From the NCBI GenBank assembly GCA_041658185.1, contig JBBAAR010000012.1, positions 1-64,000 on the forward strand: DNA of 64,000 bases, in the 5' to 3' direction. Shown piece by piece: positions 40,133-49,552 of this stretch (its first letter is position 1; each line of letters starts with the position of its first letter). The position numbers were made by a program, and so were the translations under genes. This DNA is from UBA8919 sp041658185. GTDB lineage: Bacteria; Elusimicrobiota; UBA8919. The notes under the pieces are model-generated. The model was not told where the DNA came from. It worked only from the letters and a program-made list of their open reading frames with translations, and did not search any database.

Positions 40133-41561
40133 TATGTTTTATGAATTTTTCCGCTTCATTTTTTGTTTTAATTTTTTTTAATACTTGCGCTTCTTCCAAT
40201 TCTTCTAGAATTTTTCCCACGACCGGGCCTTCCGGAATTTTCAGTATTTTCATTATCTCAAAACCGTTTAAAAGTTTTTTTGGAACAATTTTTTCTTTTT
40301 GCCGGTAGAATTTGTTCAGAAGTTTGTTAGCCATTATTTTGTGAAGTGTTCTTGTTTTGCCTTTCGGATATGTATAAGCATCGGTGACGGATAAAACAAT
40401 AAGGTCAATGGCGTCGTCTTGGAGGTCCCTGAAAAATCTCCACGCCGCCCTGTCGGTTAACTTTTCGGCAGACGTTAGATTCCCTATGCGCATATGGTGT
40501 AAGGTCAAGATTTTAAGATATTTTATTTCATTATTTGAAAGTTTTAAGCGTTTGCCGATAATGTTTATAATATCGCATCCCCTGTCCTCGTGCTCAAAAA
40601 ATCTTAAACGGCCTTCAATTTTTTTTGCCGATTTAGGTTTTCCGATATCATGCAAAAGCGCCGCTAATTTCAGAAGAGTTTTTCTTTTTGTCGTTTTTGA
40701 TATTTTTTCTTCAAGGTGTGCAGATATTCTTTTAGAAAATTTAGGAAAAACATTTTTGAAATTTGTACTGTAAAATTCTTCCAGTACTTTTAATGCATCA
40801 AAAGAATGTCCCAATAGTCCCATTTTAGGATAGTAACATCTCGCCGTATTCAAAGTTTCCACCAGTTCCGGCATTATTTCTTTCAACAATCCCGCTTTAT
40901 AAATTTTAATTATGATGTTATAACTGTTTGTTAACGCAAGCATTAAAAATAACTCGTTTTGTATTCTTTCATTTGATATGTTTTTAATCTTCCGCGAGTA
41001 TTTTTTTATGAATTTTTCTGTCTTCGGTTCTATGCTGAAATTTAATTGTCCCGCGAAACGGTATGCTCTTAAAAGCCGCAGCGGGTCTTCAACAAAATTT
41101 TTCTCGGAAATACATCTTACAATTTTATTTTTTATATCATCCTGCCCGTTAAAAGGGTCAATGATATTGTCGGTAAGCGGTCTTCTGCGGCGACCAACGG
41201 AAGTCCCTGTGGGATAAGCGGCGACCAACGGAAGTCCCTGTGGGATAAGCGGTAAAGCCATGGCGTTTATCGTGAAATCCCGCCGTGATAAATCCTCTGA
41301 AATATTTTTTCCCTGCATTTTTGAAAAATCATAAATTTCATCATCTATAACAACCCGATATGTTTTATTGAAATCGTCAAGCACCACAAAACTGCCGTTG
41401 GTTTTATCGGCGAATTCCCCCACAATTTTTTTTGTGTTGCCGTCGGTTGTAAAATCAATATCCTTTGTAATTTTACCTAAAAGTGAATCGCGGATATATC
41501 CTCCGACAATCCAGATATTTCGGTTAGCCGTTAAAGATTCCAATTTTTTGATTTTAAGCAT
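40116..41561 (-). CDS. cca: CCA tRNA nucleotidyltransferase / poly(A) polymerase family with HD domain
   Basis: 481 residues. The nucleotidyltransferase head has IVGGYIRDSLLGKITKDIDF with the metal-binding DxD, then RRDFTINAMALPL, DPLRLLRAYRFAGQL, and an HD domain KLAALLHDIGKPKSAKK with HEDRG. Its likely job is to add or repair the tRNA 3' CCA, fitting the tRNAs here that lack encoded CCA. Two 31-bp repeats read in two frames insert about 20 residues (QGLPLVAAYPTGTSVGRR) into the head domain. Overlaps oppF by 8 bases. Confidence 0.9.
   Translation of the reverse strand: MLKIKKLESLTANRNIWIVGGYIRDSLLGKITKDIDFTTDGNTKKIVGEFADKTNGSFVVLDDFNKTYRVVIDDEIYDFSKMQGKNISEDLSRRDFTINAMALPLIPQGLPLVAAYPTGTSVGRRRRPLTDNIIDPFNGQDDIKNKIVRCISEKNFVEDPLRLLRAYRFAGQLNFSIEPKTEKFIKKYSRKIKNISNERIQNELFLMLALTNSYNIIIKIYKAGLLKEIMPELVETLNTARCYYPKMGLLGHSFDALKVLEEFYSTNFKNVFPKFSKRISAHLEEKISKTTKRKTLLKLAALLHDIGKPKSAKKIEGRLRFFEHEDRGCDIINIIGKRLKLSNNEIKYLKILTLHHMRIGNLTSAEKLTDRAAWRFFRDLQDDAIDLIVLSVTDAYTYPKGKTRTLHKIMANKLLNKFYRQKEKIVPKKLLNGFEIMKILKIPEGPVVGKILEELEEAQVLKKIKTKNEAEKFIKHIYKNK
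41187..41252. repeat. 31-bp tandem duplication inside cca
   Basis: Two perfect 31-bp units, starting GCGGCGACCAACGGAAGTCC and ending GGGATAA, at 41187-41217 and 41218-41248, then GCGG of a third. Being out of phase by one base, the copies encode LIPQGLPLVAA and YPTGTSVGRR. The site is between conserved NAMA and DPFNGQ blocks where homologues have a short loop. Confidence 0.85.
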
Positions 41562-42327
41562 TTATCACCGGTATTGCAGAAATAAGTTTTTTAGTATATG
41601 GATTTTCCGGTCTGTTCATAATTTTTTCAGATTGTCCGTATTCAACGATTTTTCCGTTCTGCATTATTGCGATATCGTCGGACACGGCATTTAATAAGTT
41701 TAAGTCGTGAGAAATAATTATGTAAGAAAGTCCGAGATTTTTTTTTAAGTCAAGAAAGAGATTCATAATCTGCGCCTGAACTGAAATATCAAGAGATGAA
41801 ACAGGTTCGTCTGCGATAATAATTTTTGGTTCCGATGCCAAAGCCCTTGCGATTGCGATTCTCTGTCTTTGTCCTCCAGAAAACTGGTGCGGATATTTTT
41901 GCATTGCATCTCCCGATAATCCGACCAGATTTAATACATTAGCGGCGTTCTCGTCAGTATTTTTTTTTGTTTTTATTGCTTCCTTAATTATAGTGCCTAT
42001 TGAAAGTTTCGGATTGAGCGACGAAAACGGGTCCTGAAAAATCATCTGAATTTTTTTTGATAATTCATATCTTAAATAATTTTTTATGTTTCTATCGTCA
42101 ATAAAAATTTCACCGGAATCGTAACCCAGAAGTCCTGCAATAATTTTAGCGAGAGTGGTCTTGCCGCTTCCGGATTCTCCCGCCAACCCGACGATTTCCC
42201 CCTTTTTAAGTTCAATTGAAACATTATCCACTGCTCGGATATCGGCGGTCTTATTTGAAAAAAAGTTTTTCTCAATGCAAAAGTTTTTATTTACATTAAC
42301 CGTTTTTAATATAAAATTATTCAACAT
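41554..42327 (-). CDS. oppF: Oligopeptide ABC transporter ATP-binding protein (OppF-like)
   Basis: 257 residues. Walker A GLAGESGSGKTTLAK near residue 50, Q-loop MIFQDPFSSLNPK, signature FSGGQRQRIAIARAL, Walker B IIIADEPVSSLD and the H-loop IIISHDLN. With OppD it powers peptide import. It lacks the C-terminal oligopeptide extension (the ~60-residue Cys-rich tail) of OppF/DppF, so it is short. Separated from oppD by two transpeptidase paralogues, which is unusual. Confidence 0.9.
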   Translation of the reverse strand: MLNNFILKTVNVNKNFCIEKNFFSNKTADIRAVDNVSIELKKGEIVGLAGESGSGKTTLAKIIAGLLGYDSGEIFIDDRNIKNYLRYELSKKIQMIFQDPFSSLNPKLSIGTIIKEAIKTKKNTDENAANVLNLVGLSGDAMQKYPHQFSGGQRQRIAIARALASEPKIIIADEPVSSLDISVQAQIMNLFLDLKKNLGLSYIIISHDLNLLNAVSDDIAIMQNGKIVEYGQSEKIMNRPENPYTKKLISAIPVINA

Positions 42328-43051
42328 AAAGTTTATTCCCGATAAAAACAGAATTGTAAAGTTTTTTCATATCTTTTATGTTCAACTGGATGCAGACATG
42401 GTTGATTGTATCGTGCTGCTGAATGTTTTTTGTGAAATCATGGATTATGAGAAAATCGGTAAAGTAAATTGCATGGTTTCCGAGAGCGCCGACCATAATC
42501 CGTTCGGCGGAATTTTCAGCCGGTATTTCTTTCGTAATATCCTCATATGTCCATTTCGGTTTTATCGGTGCCGGGTTTTTTTCTTTGGCAAGTATTTTAA
42601 GCATTTTTCTGTTTATCTCACTTTTTGAGAAGGCCGTTACGAATTTTTTTGAGACGACAATATCAGATGATATTTTTCCGTTTTTGACAAGTTTCAAGAG
42701 ATTTGATTTAGTATCAAAAATAATTTTTGTTGTGAGTATATTCAAATGTCCGTTCAATAAACGGTTTTCTTTTAGTAATATTTTATTCTGTTCAACGAGT
42801 GATTTTTTTTCTTCTTCAATCTGAGGAAGCAAATCCGTTTTTATTATTTCCTTATCGCTATAAACCGACTGCTTAATTACGGTTTCATATTTTTTTTGGT
42901 TTGACAGCATTGCAAGTTGTTTTTTTAATTCTGCGATTTCACTTTCAATTGCCTTGGTATAATTTGGAAGTTTTATATGAATAAAAATAGAAACTGCTAT
43001 AATGAGCAAAACTATAAATCTGAATAAATTTTTGAAAAATTTAATAAACAT
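42317..43051 (-). CDS. Degenerate L,D-transpeptidase-like protein
   Basis: About 244 residues: one membrane segment (FRFIVLLIIAVSIFIHIK), a coiled coil, then a domain collinear with the YkuD enzyme encoded just upstream (PKWTYEDITKEIPAENSAER corresponds to PDWAFVEEKKEIPLPNAPER). The catalytic SHGCVRL is NHVCIQL here: the Cys remains but Ser, Gly and Arg are changed, and the HG is HD. It is likely a duplicated copy with altered or lost activity. Start at 43051 overlaps the active paralogue by 11 bases. Confidence 0.7.
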   Translation of the reverse strand: MFIKFFKNLFRFIVLLIIAVSIFIHIKLPNYTKAIESEIAELKKQLAMLSNQKKYETVIKQSVYSDKEIIKTDLLPQIEEEKKSLVEQNKILLKENRLLNGHLNILTTKIIFDTKSNLLKLVKNGKISSDIVVSKKFVTAFSKSEINRKMLKILAKEKNPAPIKPKWTYEDITKEIPAENSAERIMVGALGNHAIYFTDFLIIHDFTKNIQQHDTINHVCIQLNIKDMKKLYNSVFIGNKLYVE

Positions 43052-43811
43052 AAACAAGCGTTTTGTTGATTTTCGTATTTTTGTAAATATATTCAAGGTC
43101 CTCCGCACCGAGCCGAACGCATCCGTGAGAAACTGCCCTGCCGAGTAGTTCCTCTTTTTGTGTCCCGTGGATTTTGTAACCGAATCCTAAATCAAGAGCA
43201 TACTTTCCCAACTCTCCTTCCACTTTTCTTTCGGGTGCATTCGGAAGCGGTATTTCTTTTTTCTCCTCAACAAACGCCCAGTCGGGTTTGAACCACAGCG
43301 GATTTTCCGTTTTATTTTTTATAGTGAAAATTCCTTTGGGAGTTACAAATTCCCATTTTCTTCCGGTTTTTTTATCATGCAAAATTCCGCCCCGCCCGAC
43401 GGAACATTTTGCATATCTGATGATTTGTCCCTTTTGTTTGAAGTATAAAATATTCTCTTTTGTATCTATAAGAATATAAGGTTCGTTGTCGGTCAGTTCG
43501 CTGATTCGCTGAATGAGAAGCATGTTTTCGTTTGAAAGACCGATACTTTTTTCTATCAGATTTCTATTGATTTCTATAAGTGCGAGTTGTCTTTTTTTCA
43601 ACGACGATGACTGTCTGTAAATTTTGTTTCTCTCCTTTTCCAACTGTTTAATTTCTTTTATTATCCCCGTTATACGATTTTTCGTAATTTCATTTTCGTT
43701 TTTTACATTTAAAAAATTGTAAATATCAACTGCCGCAAGTGTCAGAATTGCTATGATAATTATCGCGATGCAAACGTTTATTAGAAATGAATATTTTTTT
43801 ATTTTTTTCAT
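43041..43811 (-). CDS. L,D-transpeptidase (YkuD family)
   Basis: About 256 residues: an N-terminal membrane helix (INVCIAIIIIAILTLAAVDI), a coiled coil over ~50-110, then a YkuD domain with TPKGIFTIKNK and the active-site HGTQKEELLGRAVSHGCVRL, where the Cys is the nucleophile. Such enzymes make 3-3 cross-links or attach proteins to peptidoglycan. Start at 43811 overlaps the oppD stop by 4 bases; an ATG 12 bases upstream is possible. Its place within an opp operon suggests a link to murein peptide metabolism. Confidence 0.88.
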   Translation of the reverse strand: MKKIKKYSFLINVCIAIIIIAILTLAAVDIYNFLNVKNENEITKNRITGIIKEIKQLEKERNKIYRQSSSLKKRQLALIEINRNLIEKSIGLSNENMLLIQRISELTDNEPYILIDTKENILYFKQKGQIIRYAKCSVGRGGILHDKKTGRKWEFVTPKGIFTIKNKTENPLWFKPDWAFVEEKKEIPLPNAPERKVEGELGKYALDLGFGYKIHGTQKEELLGRAVSHGCVRLGAEDLEYIYKNTKINKTLVYVY

Positions 43812-44758
43812 GGATTGAAACATCTCAGCAATCTATTTTCTTTTTGTTCCAATTGCGGACATTCTTTTGCGCACTTTTCAATTTTCTTCGGACATCGCGG
43901 ATTAAACTTGCACCCGGGAGGTAAAGATGCTAAATCCGGCACATTACCGGGAATCGTGTTAAACCTTCTCAATTTATATTTACCTGCTTTTGGAATTGCC
44001 GATAAAAGCGCTTTTGTATAAGGGTGTCTCGGATTTTTAATTATTTCCGATGTTCCACCCTCCTCAACAATTTCTCCTGCATACATTACCGCTAGACGGT
44101 TACAGATATCCAATATAATTCCGAAATTGTGTGTGATAAAAATTACGGTTAGATTGAGTTCTTTTATCAGTTTTTTAATAAGTTCAAGAATTTCTTTTTG
44201 AATTGTGACATCCAATGCTGTTGTCGGTTCATCGGCAATTAAAATTTCCGGTTTTGTTGCAATCGCAATGGCAATCATTATTCTCTGTCTCATTCCGCCC
44301 GATAATTGATGCGGATAGTAATTTTTAATTATTTTCGGATTGCTCAATTGAACCGTTTCAAGAAGTTTTTCAATTTTCTCGTCTGAAAAATCGTGATGAT
44401 GCGTTTTTAATGTCTCTCTTATTTGTTCCGAAATTTTTATTACAGGATTTAATGATGATAACGGGTCCTGAAAAACAATTCCGATTTTTCCGCCCCTTAT
44501 TTTTTGCAGTTCTTTTTCATCAAGCCGTAAAATATCTTGATTGTGAAAAATAATCTTGCCGGCGGTTATTCTTGATTCTTTCGGCAGAAGATTTAATATA
44601 GAAAGCCCGAGCGTTGATTTGCCGCATCCCGATTCGCCCACTATTGCCAGAGAATCCGCTTTATTTAATGCTAAAGAAACATTCCTTACGGCGGGAATTA
44701 TTTTTTTCCCGACGGTATATTCAACGGAAATATTTTCAATTGATAAAATTTTATCCAT
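43808..44758 (-). CDS. oppD: Oligopeptide ABC transporter ATP-binding protein (OppD-like)
   Basis: 316 residues. Walker A AIVGESGCGKSTLGLSI, Q-loop IVFQDPLSSLNPVI, signature LSGGMRQRIMIAIAIA, Walker B ILIADEPTTALDVT, and the C-terminal oligopeptide-transporter segment with CKFNPRCPKKIEKC, whose cysteines may bind Fe-S. Full OppD/DppD length. Its last bases overlap the L,D-transpeptidase start, and it begins at the oppC stop. Confidence 0.92.
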   Translation of the reverse strand: MDKILSIENISVEYTVGKKIIPAVRNVSLALNKADSLAIVGESGCGKSTLGLSILNLLPKESRITAGKIIFHNQDILRLDEKELQKIRGGKIGIVFQDPLSSLNPVIKISEQIRETLKTHHHDFSDEKIEKLLETVQLSNPKIIKNYYPHQLSGGMRQRIMIAIAIATKPEILIADEPTTALDVTIQKEILELIKKLIKELNLTVIFITHNFGIILDICNRLAVMYAGEIVEEGGTSEIIKNPRHPYTKALLSAIPKAGKYKLRRFNTIPGNVPDLASLPPGCKFNPRCPKKIEKCAKECPQLEQKENRLLRCFNP

Positions 44759-45588
44759 TAATTTATTCTCGGGTCAAAAACATCCCGCAAACCCTCACCT
44801 AAAAGATTCCAACTGAGAACTGTTACCAAAATTGCCAGTCCCGGAAAAAGCGAAAGCCACCATGCGATATGAATGTAGTCCTTGCCGCTGGTTAAAATAT
44901 TTCCCCACGACGGTGTGGGCGGCTGAACGCCAAGCCCCAAAAACGAAAGTCCCGACTCCGTAAGAATTGCCGCCCCAACTCCAAGAATACTCGCAACGAT
45001 TACCGGTGCAATAACATTCGGAAGAATATGAACAAAAATAATCCTTCTTTTTTTAAGACCCAGTCCTTTTGCCGCGATTATGAAGTCGCGTTCTTTCACG
45101 GAAAGTGTTTCGCCGCGAACCAATCGTGCAAGACCTGTCCAGGAAGTAAGACCGATTACAATCATAACATTGTAAATGTTAGGCTCTAAAAAAGCAATCA
45201 CCATCAAAATTAAAAAAAATGTAGGGAAGCATAGCATAATATCAACAAACCGCATAATGACAGTGTCAATTTTTCCTCCGAAATAGCCGGAGATTAATCC
45301 GAGAAACGTTCCGACAATTACCGAAATTCCGACCGCGATAATTCCGATAGATATTGAAATTCTCGTCCCATAGACCATCCTTGAAAAAACATCCCGTCCC
45401 ATTTCATCGGTTCCCAAAAAATGATTTTTTGACGGCGGTTGCAATCGTTCTAAAATATTTCCTTCAATCGGATTATGCGTAGAAATTAAAGGCGAAAAAA
45501 TTGCCGTTAAAATCAAAGCGACTATTATTAAAATTCCGATCTTGGCAAGTTTATTTTTCAGTAATTTTTCAAGATAAAGTTTCAGCAT
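44758..45588 (-). CDS. oppC: Oligopeptide ABC transporter permease (OppC-like)
   Basis: 276 residues, six membrane segments. Starts with the OppC N-terminal pattern (NKLAKIGILIIVALILTAIF, then HFLGTDEMGRDVFSRMVYGT) and carries the EAA loop EASLGLKKRRIIFVHILPN-like motif (IIAAKGLGLKKRRIIFVHIL) and GLSFLGLGVQPPTPSWG. Inner-membrane channel half for peptide import. Confidence 0.93.
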   Translation of the reverse strand: MLKLYLEKLLKNKLAKIGILIIVALILTAIFSPLISTHNPIEGNILERLQPPSKNHFLGTDEMGRDVFSRMVYGTRISISIGIIAVGISVIVGTFLGLISGYFGGKIDTVIMRFVDIMLCFPTFFLILMVIAFLEPNIYNVMIVIGLTSWTGLARLVRGETLSVKERDFIIAAKGLGLKKRRIIFVHILPNVIAPVIVASILGVGAAILTESGLSFLGLGVQPPTPSWGNILTSGKDYIHIAWWLSLFPGLAILVTVLSWNLLGEGLRDVFDPRIN

Positions 45589-45621
45589 AATTTATAAATG
45601 GACAAATGTCCATTTATTATT

Positions 45622-46593
45622 TTATCTATACCTTATTCGCGGGTCGATATAAGCGTAAGTTATGTCCGCTATTAAATTTCCAAAAAGTGTCAAAATTGCG
45701 ACGATAGTTCCGACGGCCATAATAACGGGATAATCCCGCGACATAATTGCTTCGTAACCCAGCCGACCCATTCCGGGCCATGCAAAAATCGTCTCAAAAA
45801 TAAATGACCCGCCGATTAAGTCAGGAATTGTAAGACCGATAATTGTTACGACAGGAATCAATGCATTTCTTAAAGCGTGCTTAAAAATTACAGTTGACTC
45901 TGTTAGTCCTTTTGCTCTTGCGGTTCTTATGTAGTCCTGATGAAGAACTTCCAGCATTGCGGATTTTGTATATCTTGAAAGTCCTGCGAGACCGGTAAAC
46001 GCCGATACGAAAACGGGCAAGATGAGATGTTTCGTGATATCCGTAAATTTCCCAAAAAAAGTAAGTTCGTCAAAATTTATTGAGCGGAAACCGGAAATAG
46101 GCAGCCAGCCAAGATGGAGTCCAAAAAAAATCATCAATAAAATTGCCAGCCAGAAGGTAGGAACAGAAAATCCCAAAAAAACTGTAACGGTAGTAATTTT
46201 ATCAAAAACGGTATCTTTTTTTACGCTAGATATAACGCCTATGGGAATAGCGATTGCAAATATAAAAATTATTGATAAAAAATTAAGAAGTAGTGTTGCA
46301 GGAAGCCGTTCGGCGATTTTTTTTATGACGGGTCTGTCGTCTTTGAATGATTTCCCGAAATCAAGTTTTGCCAGCCGTTTAATCCACATCCCGTACTGAA
46401 CATAAACCGGTTTGTCAAGTCCGTAAATTGCAACCAGCCGCTGTTTTGCCTCTACGGTGATTTTTTGGTTCATATCGGTAAGAATATCCGTCGGTTTGCC
46501 CGGCGATAAATGCATCACAAGAAAAGTAATAACGGTTATACCGAGAAGAACCGGAATTGTTAAAAGCAATCGTCTGAAAATATAAGAAATCAT
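45622..46593 (-). CDS. oppB: Oligopeptide ABC transporter permease (OppB-like)
   Basis: 323 residues. OppB signatures: YIFRRLLLTIPVLLGITVIT at the N-terminus, YGLDKPVYVQYGMWI, the EAA loop RTARAKGLTESTVIFKHALR, and IFAWPGMGRLGYEAIMSRDYP. Partner of OppC; 33 bases separate them. A 71-base gap separates it from oppA. Confidence 0.93.
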   Translation of the reverse strand: MISYIFRRLLLTIPVLLGITVITFLVMHLSPGKPTDILTDMNQKITVEAKQRLVAIYGLDKPVYVQYGMWIKRLAKLDFGKSFKDDRPVIKKIAERLPATLLLNFLSIIFIFAIAIPIGVISSVKKDTVFDKITTVTVFLGFSVPTFWLAILLMIFFGLHLGWLPISGFRSINFDELTFFGKFTDITKHLILPVFVSAFTGLAGLSRYTKSAMLEVLHQDYIRTARAKGLTESTVIFKHALRNALIPVVTIIGLTIPDLIGGSFIFETIFAWPGMGRLGYEAIMSRDYPVIMAVGTIVAILTLFGNLIADITYAYIDPRIRYR

Positions 46594-46664
46594 ACAAAGA
46601 TATTATATTTAATTGAGAGAAAAAATCAACGGAAAAATATGCGGCGGGATGGGTTCGGAAAATT

Positions 46665-48269
46665 TTACTGTTGAAGCGTGTATTTTTGATTTGCCTCCGG
46701 AACATACCATTCGCGGAAATTCCATCCAATACCTAAAGGTGCAACCTCAGGACCAATAAATCTTTTGTGAATTACAGGTAGTGCGTCTGCAACATATAGA
46801 AATGTGTAGGGCTGGTCAACGGCAAGAATTTTATGGATTTTTCTGTAAATTTCCTGTCTCTGTTTTTCGGGAAAAATCCGCCGACCTTCTTCCAAAAGTT
46901 TGTCAACTTCTTTATTTTCGTAAGACACAAAATTGTATTGCCCTTCTTTTTTTTGTGACGAATGCCACAACGGATATTGGTCAGGGTCGCGTGATAACGA
47001 CCAGCCTAAAATCACAGCATCAAATTTTTTCTTGTCAATGTATTGGTGAATAAATGTTGACCATTCCAAAATTCTTATGTTGACTTTTATTCCGACTTTT
47101 TTAAGATGTGCCTGAATAAGTTCTGCTGCGACCGCCCTTGATTTATTTCCTTGATTTGTAATTATTGTGAACTCAAATTTTTTTCCGTTTTTGTCAAGCC
47201 AGCCATCGTTATCAGAATCAATCCATCCGAATTTCCCGAAGATTTTTTTGGCTTTTTCAGGATTGTATTCATAGTCCGAAACTTCCGGATTATATGCCCA
47301 ACTTGTCGGCGGATATGGTCCTGTTGCCGGAACACCTAACCCAAGTAAAATACCGTCAATAATTTCTTTTTTATTTATTGAGTGTGCAATCGCCTGTCTA
47401 ATTTCTTTTTCCTTGAAAAAGGGGTTCAAAAGATTATATCCAAGATAGGCATAGCCGAAAGAAGGGTATCTGAACTTGTTGTAATTTTTGAAAAAATTTT
47501 TATAGGCATTGTACTGGTCTGGAGTTAAACCCATTGAGTCAATTGTCTCATTCCTCAATTCCAGAAACTGAACCGACTGGTCGGGAATAATTCTATAGAT
47601 ATATTTTGAAATTTTAGGTGGTCCTTCAAAATAATCAGGATTTGCCTCGAGCACGATTTTTTCATCTGTTTTCCATTCTACAAATTTATAAGGACCTGTT
47701 CCAATAGGTTTTCTGTTTGCGGGATGAGTGTTAAAATCACCCGTCTGAAAAATGTGTTTTGGAATAATTCCCATTCCCCATGAAATTAGCCCCGGCGAAA
47801 ACGGTCCTTTGTATGTGATTTTTATTTTGTACGGGTTGATGATTTCAATTTTTTTGACAAGTTCAAAATCGGATGAATAAGGTGTTTTTACTTTCGGGTC
47901 AATCAGTTTTTGATATGTAAATTCAACATCTTCCGCAGTGAATTGTTTGCCGTCGTGCCATCTGACATTTTTTCTTAAATTGAAAATTATAATTTTCCCA
48001 TCCGATGAAACCGTCCACGATTCTGCCAAATCCCCCATAATGTTTATATTTTTGTCGTATTTTACCAGACCGTTAAAAACGAGATTATTTATATCAGCCG
48101 AAGCGGAATCAGATGCTAATATCGGATTCAGATATGAAGCATCCCCGATAGACGATTCAACATAATAATCACCGGAATTATCATTACCGGAAGTTTGTTT
48201 TACCGTTTCGGTTTTTTTGCAACCGACAAAACAAAAGACCAAAAATAAAAAGAACAATTTTTTCCTCAT
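46665..48269 (-). CDS. oppA: Peptide-binding lipoprotein (OppA/SBP family 5)
   Basis: 534 residues. Lipoprotein signal FFLFLVFCFVGC (Cys at ~15), then the family 5 solute-binding fold: LAESWTVSSDGKIIIFNLRK, VRWHDGKQFTAEDVEFTYQK, KPIGTGPYKF and RQAIAHSINKKEI. It captures peptides in the periplasm for OppBCDF. Its start overlaps the M16 peptidase-like gene by 4 bases, tying peptide capture to two peptidase-like proteins. Confidence 0.92.
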   Translation of the reverse strand: MRKKLFFLFLVFCFVGCKKTETVKQTSGNDNSGDYYVESSIGDASYLNPILASDSASADINNLVFNGLVKYDKNINIMGDLAESWTVSSDGKIIIFNLRKNVRWHDGKQFTAEDVEFTYQKLIDPKVKTPYSSDFELVKKIEIINPYKIKITYKGPFSPGLISWGMGIIPKHIFQTGDFNTHPANRKPIGTGPYKFVEWKTDEKIVLEANPDYFEGPPKISKYIYRIIPDQSVQFLELRNETIDSMGLTPDQYNAYKNFFKNYNKFRYPSFGYAYLGYNLLNPFFKEKEIRQAIAHSINKKEIIDGILLGLGVPATGPYPPTSWAYNPEVSDYEYNPEKAKKIFGKFGWIDSDNDGWLDKNGKKFEFTIITNQGNKSRAVAAELIQAHLKKVGIKVNIRILEWSTFIHQYIDKKKFDAVILGWSLSRDPDQYPLWHSSQKKEGQYNFVSYENKEVDKLLEEGRRIFPEKQRQEIYRKIHKILAVDQPYTFLYVADALPVIHKRFIGPEVAPLGIGWNFREWYVPEANQKYTLQQ

Positions 48270-49549
48270 TTCAGTATAACCGTTATAATTTCTTTTGGAT
48301 TAAAATATTTTTCACAGGCGGTTTTGATGTCTGAAATTGAAACTTTGTCTATGTCTTCAAGATATTTTTGATCATATTCGTAACCTTTCCCCATTGTTTC
48401 CCACCAGCCGAGATACCAGCACTGCCTTTGGATTGTTCTGTGGTCCAAAAGATAATTTCCTTTTAAGTATTCTTTTGCGTTTTTCAGTTCGTCGTCGGTA
48501 ATTTCAGGCAATTTTTTAATTTCATCAATGAATATTTTTTCCACCGTCTCTACATTTTCTTTTGATGTCCCGGCATACAACACAAAATCACTTATTTCTT
48601 TTCTTGAAGGATAAAATGAATCGCCTTCATAAACCAGTCCGCTTTTTTCACGCAGCACATCAAAAAGCCGCGAACCCATTCCTCCCCCGAGTATGGCATT
48701 AATTACTTTCAGTGTGACATATTCCTTTTGGTTGATGTCAGGTGCTAAAAATCCCGAGAAAATGTACGATTGCTGGAATTTGCCGGTATAAGTTTTTTTT
48801 GAAATTTTGTTTGATTCTATTTTCGGCTGTTCTTTTTTTGTTTTTTCTATTGTCCCAATAATTTTTATGCTGCCGAAATATTTTTCTACAAGTTTTTTTG
48901 CCGTTTCAAAATCAACATCGCCGACAACACACAAAACCATATTTGCCGTCTTAAAATGTTTTCTGTAATTATCCGAAATCTGCGAAGTGGTTAATGATGA
49001 AACAGTTGTTCTATAACCTTCAACCGGTTTGTGATAAGGATGATTTTTGAAAATCAGTTCGTTGAATTCATCGTAAGCAACATCAAAAATGCGGTCTGAT
49101 TTTGACTTTATAGCGGCTATTGTTCTTGTTTTTTCTTTTTCAAATTCCTTTTCCGGAAATGTCGGATTATTTACGACATCGGCAAAAATATCAAAAGCGG
49201 GAATAAAATTGTCCGACGGTACTATCATTGAAACCTCAGAAAAATCGTTTGAACATCCTGCGAAAATTGTAGCACCAAGCGATTCGGATTCAATTGCAAT
49301 TTTTTCCGAAATTCTATTGGATGTCCCTTTCGTCAGCAACTGGACGGTGAGATTTGTTATTCCTGCTTCATTATCCGTTTCAATAACGGAACCACCTTTT
49401 ACGAATAAGTTCACGCTTACCAATCCGATTTTCTTTTTTTCGCAATGGACTAAAGTAAAACCGTTGTCAAGTACGATATTATTTACTTGTGAATATCCAA
49501 AATTAAAAGCGAAAAGCAAAAAGTTAAAAATTATGGCTATTTTTTTCAT
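48266..49549 (-). CDS. M16 family peptidase-like protein, catalytically inactive type
   Basis: 427 residues with a signal peptide (IAIIFNFLLFAFNFGYS) and the two-domain M16 fold: VNLFVKGGSVIETDNEAGIT, then ANMVLCVVGDVDFETAKKLV. The zinc-binding HxxEH is missing; the equivalent place reads NLTVQLLTKGT. It therefore probably serves as the non-catalytic subunit of a heterodimer with the active M16 protein encoded 3 bases upstream, as in PQQ-type and mitochondrial processing peptidase pairs. Confidence 0.85.
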   Translation of the reverse strand: MKKIAIIFNFLLFAFNFGYSQVNNIVLDNGFTLVHCEKKKIGLVSVNLFVKGGSVIETDNEAGITNLTVQLLTKGTSNRISEKIAIESESLGATIFAGCSNDFSEVSMIVPSDNFIPAFDIFADVVNNPTFPEKEFEKEKTRTIAAIKSKSDRIFDVAYDEFNELIFKNHPYHKPVEGYRTTVSSLTTSQISDNYRKHFKTANMVLCVVGDVDFETAKKLVEKYFGSIKIIGTIEKTKKEQPKIESNKISKKTYTGKFQQSYIFSGFLAPDINQKEYVTLKVINAILGGGMGSRLFDVLREKSGLVYEGDSFYPSRKEISDFVLYAGTSKENVETVEKIFIDEIKKLPEITDDELKNAKEYLKGNYLLDHRTIQRQCWYLGWWETMGKGYEYDQKYLEDIDKVSISDIKTACEKYFNPKEIITVILK

Positions 49550-49552
49550 AAT

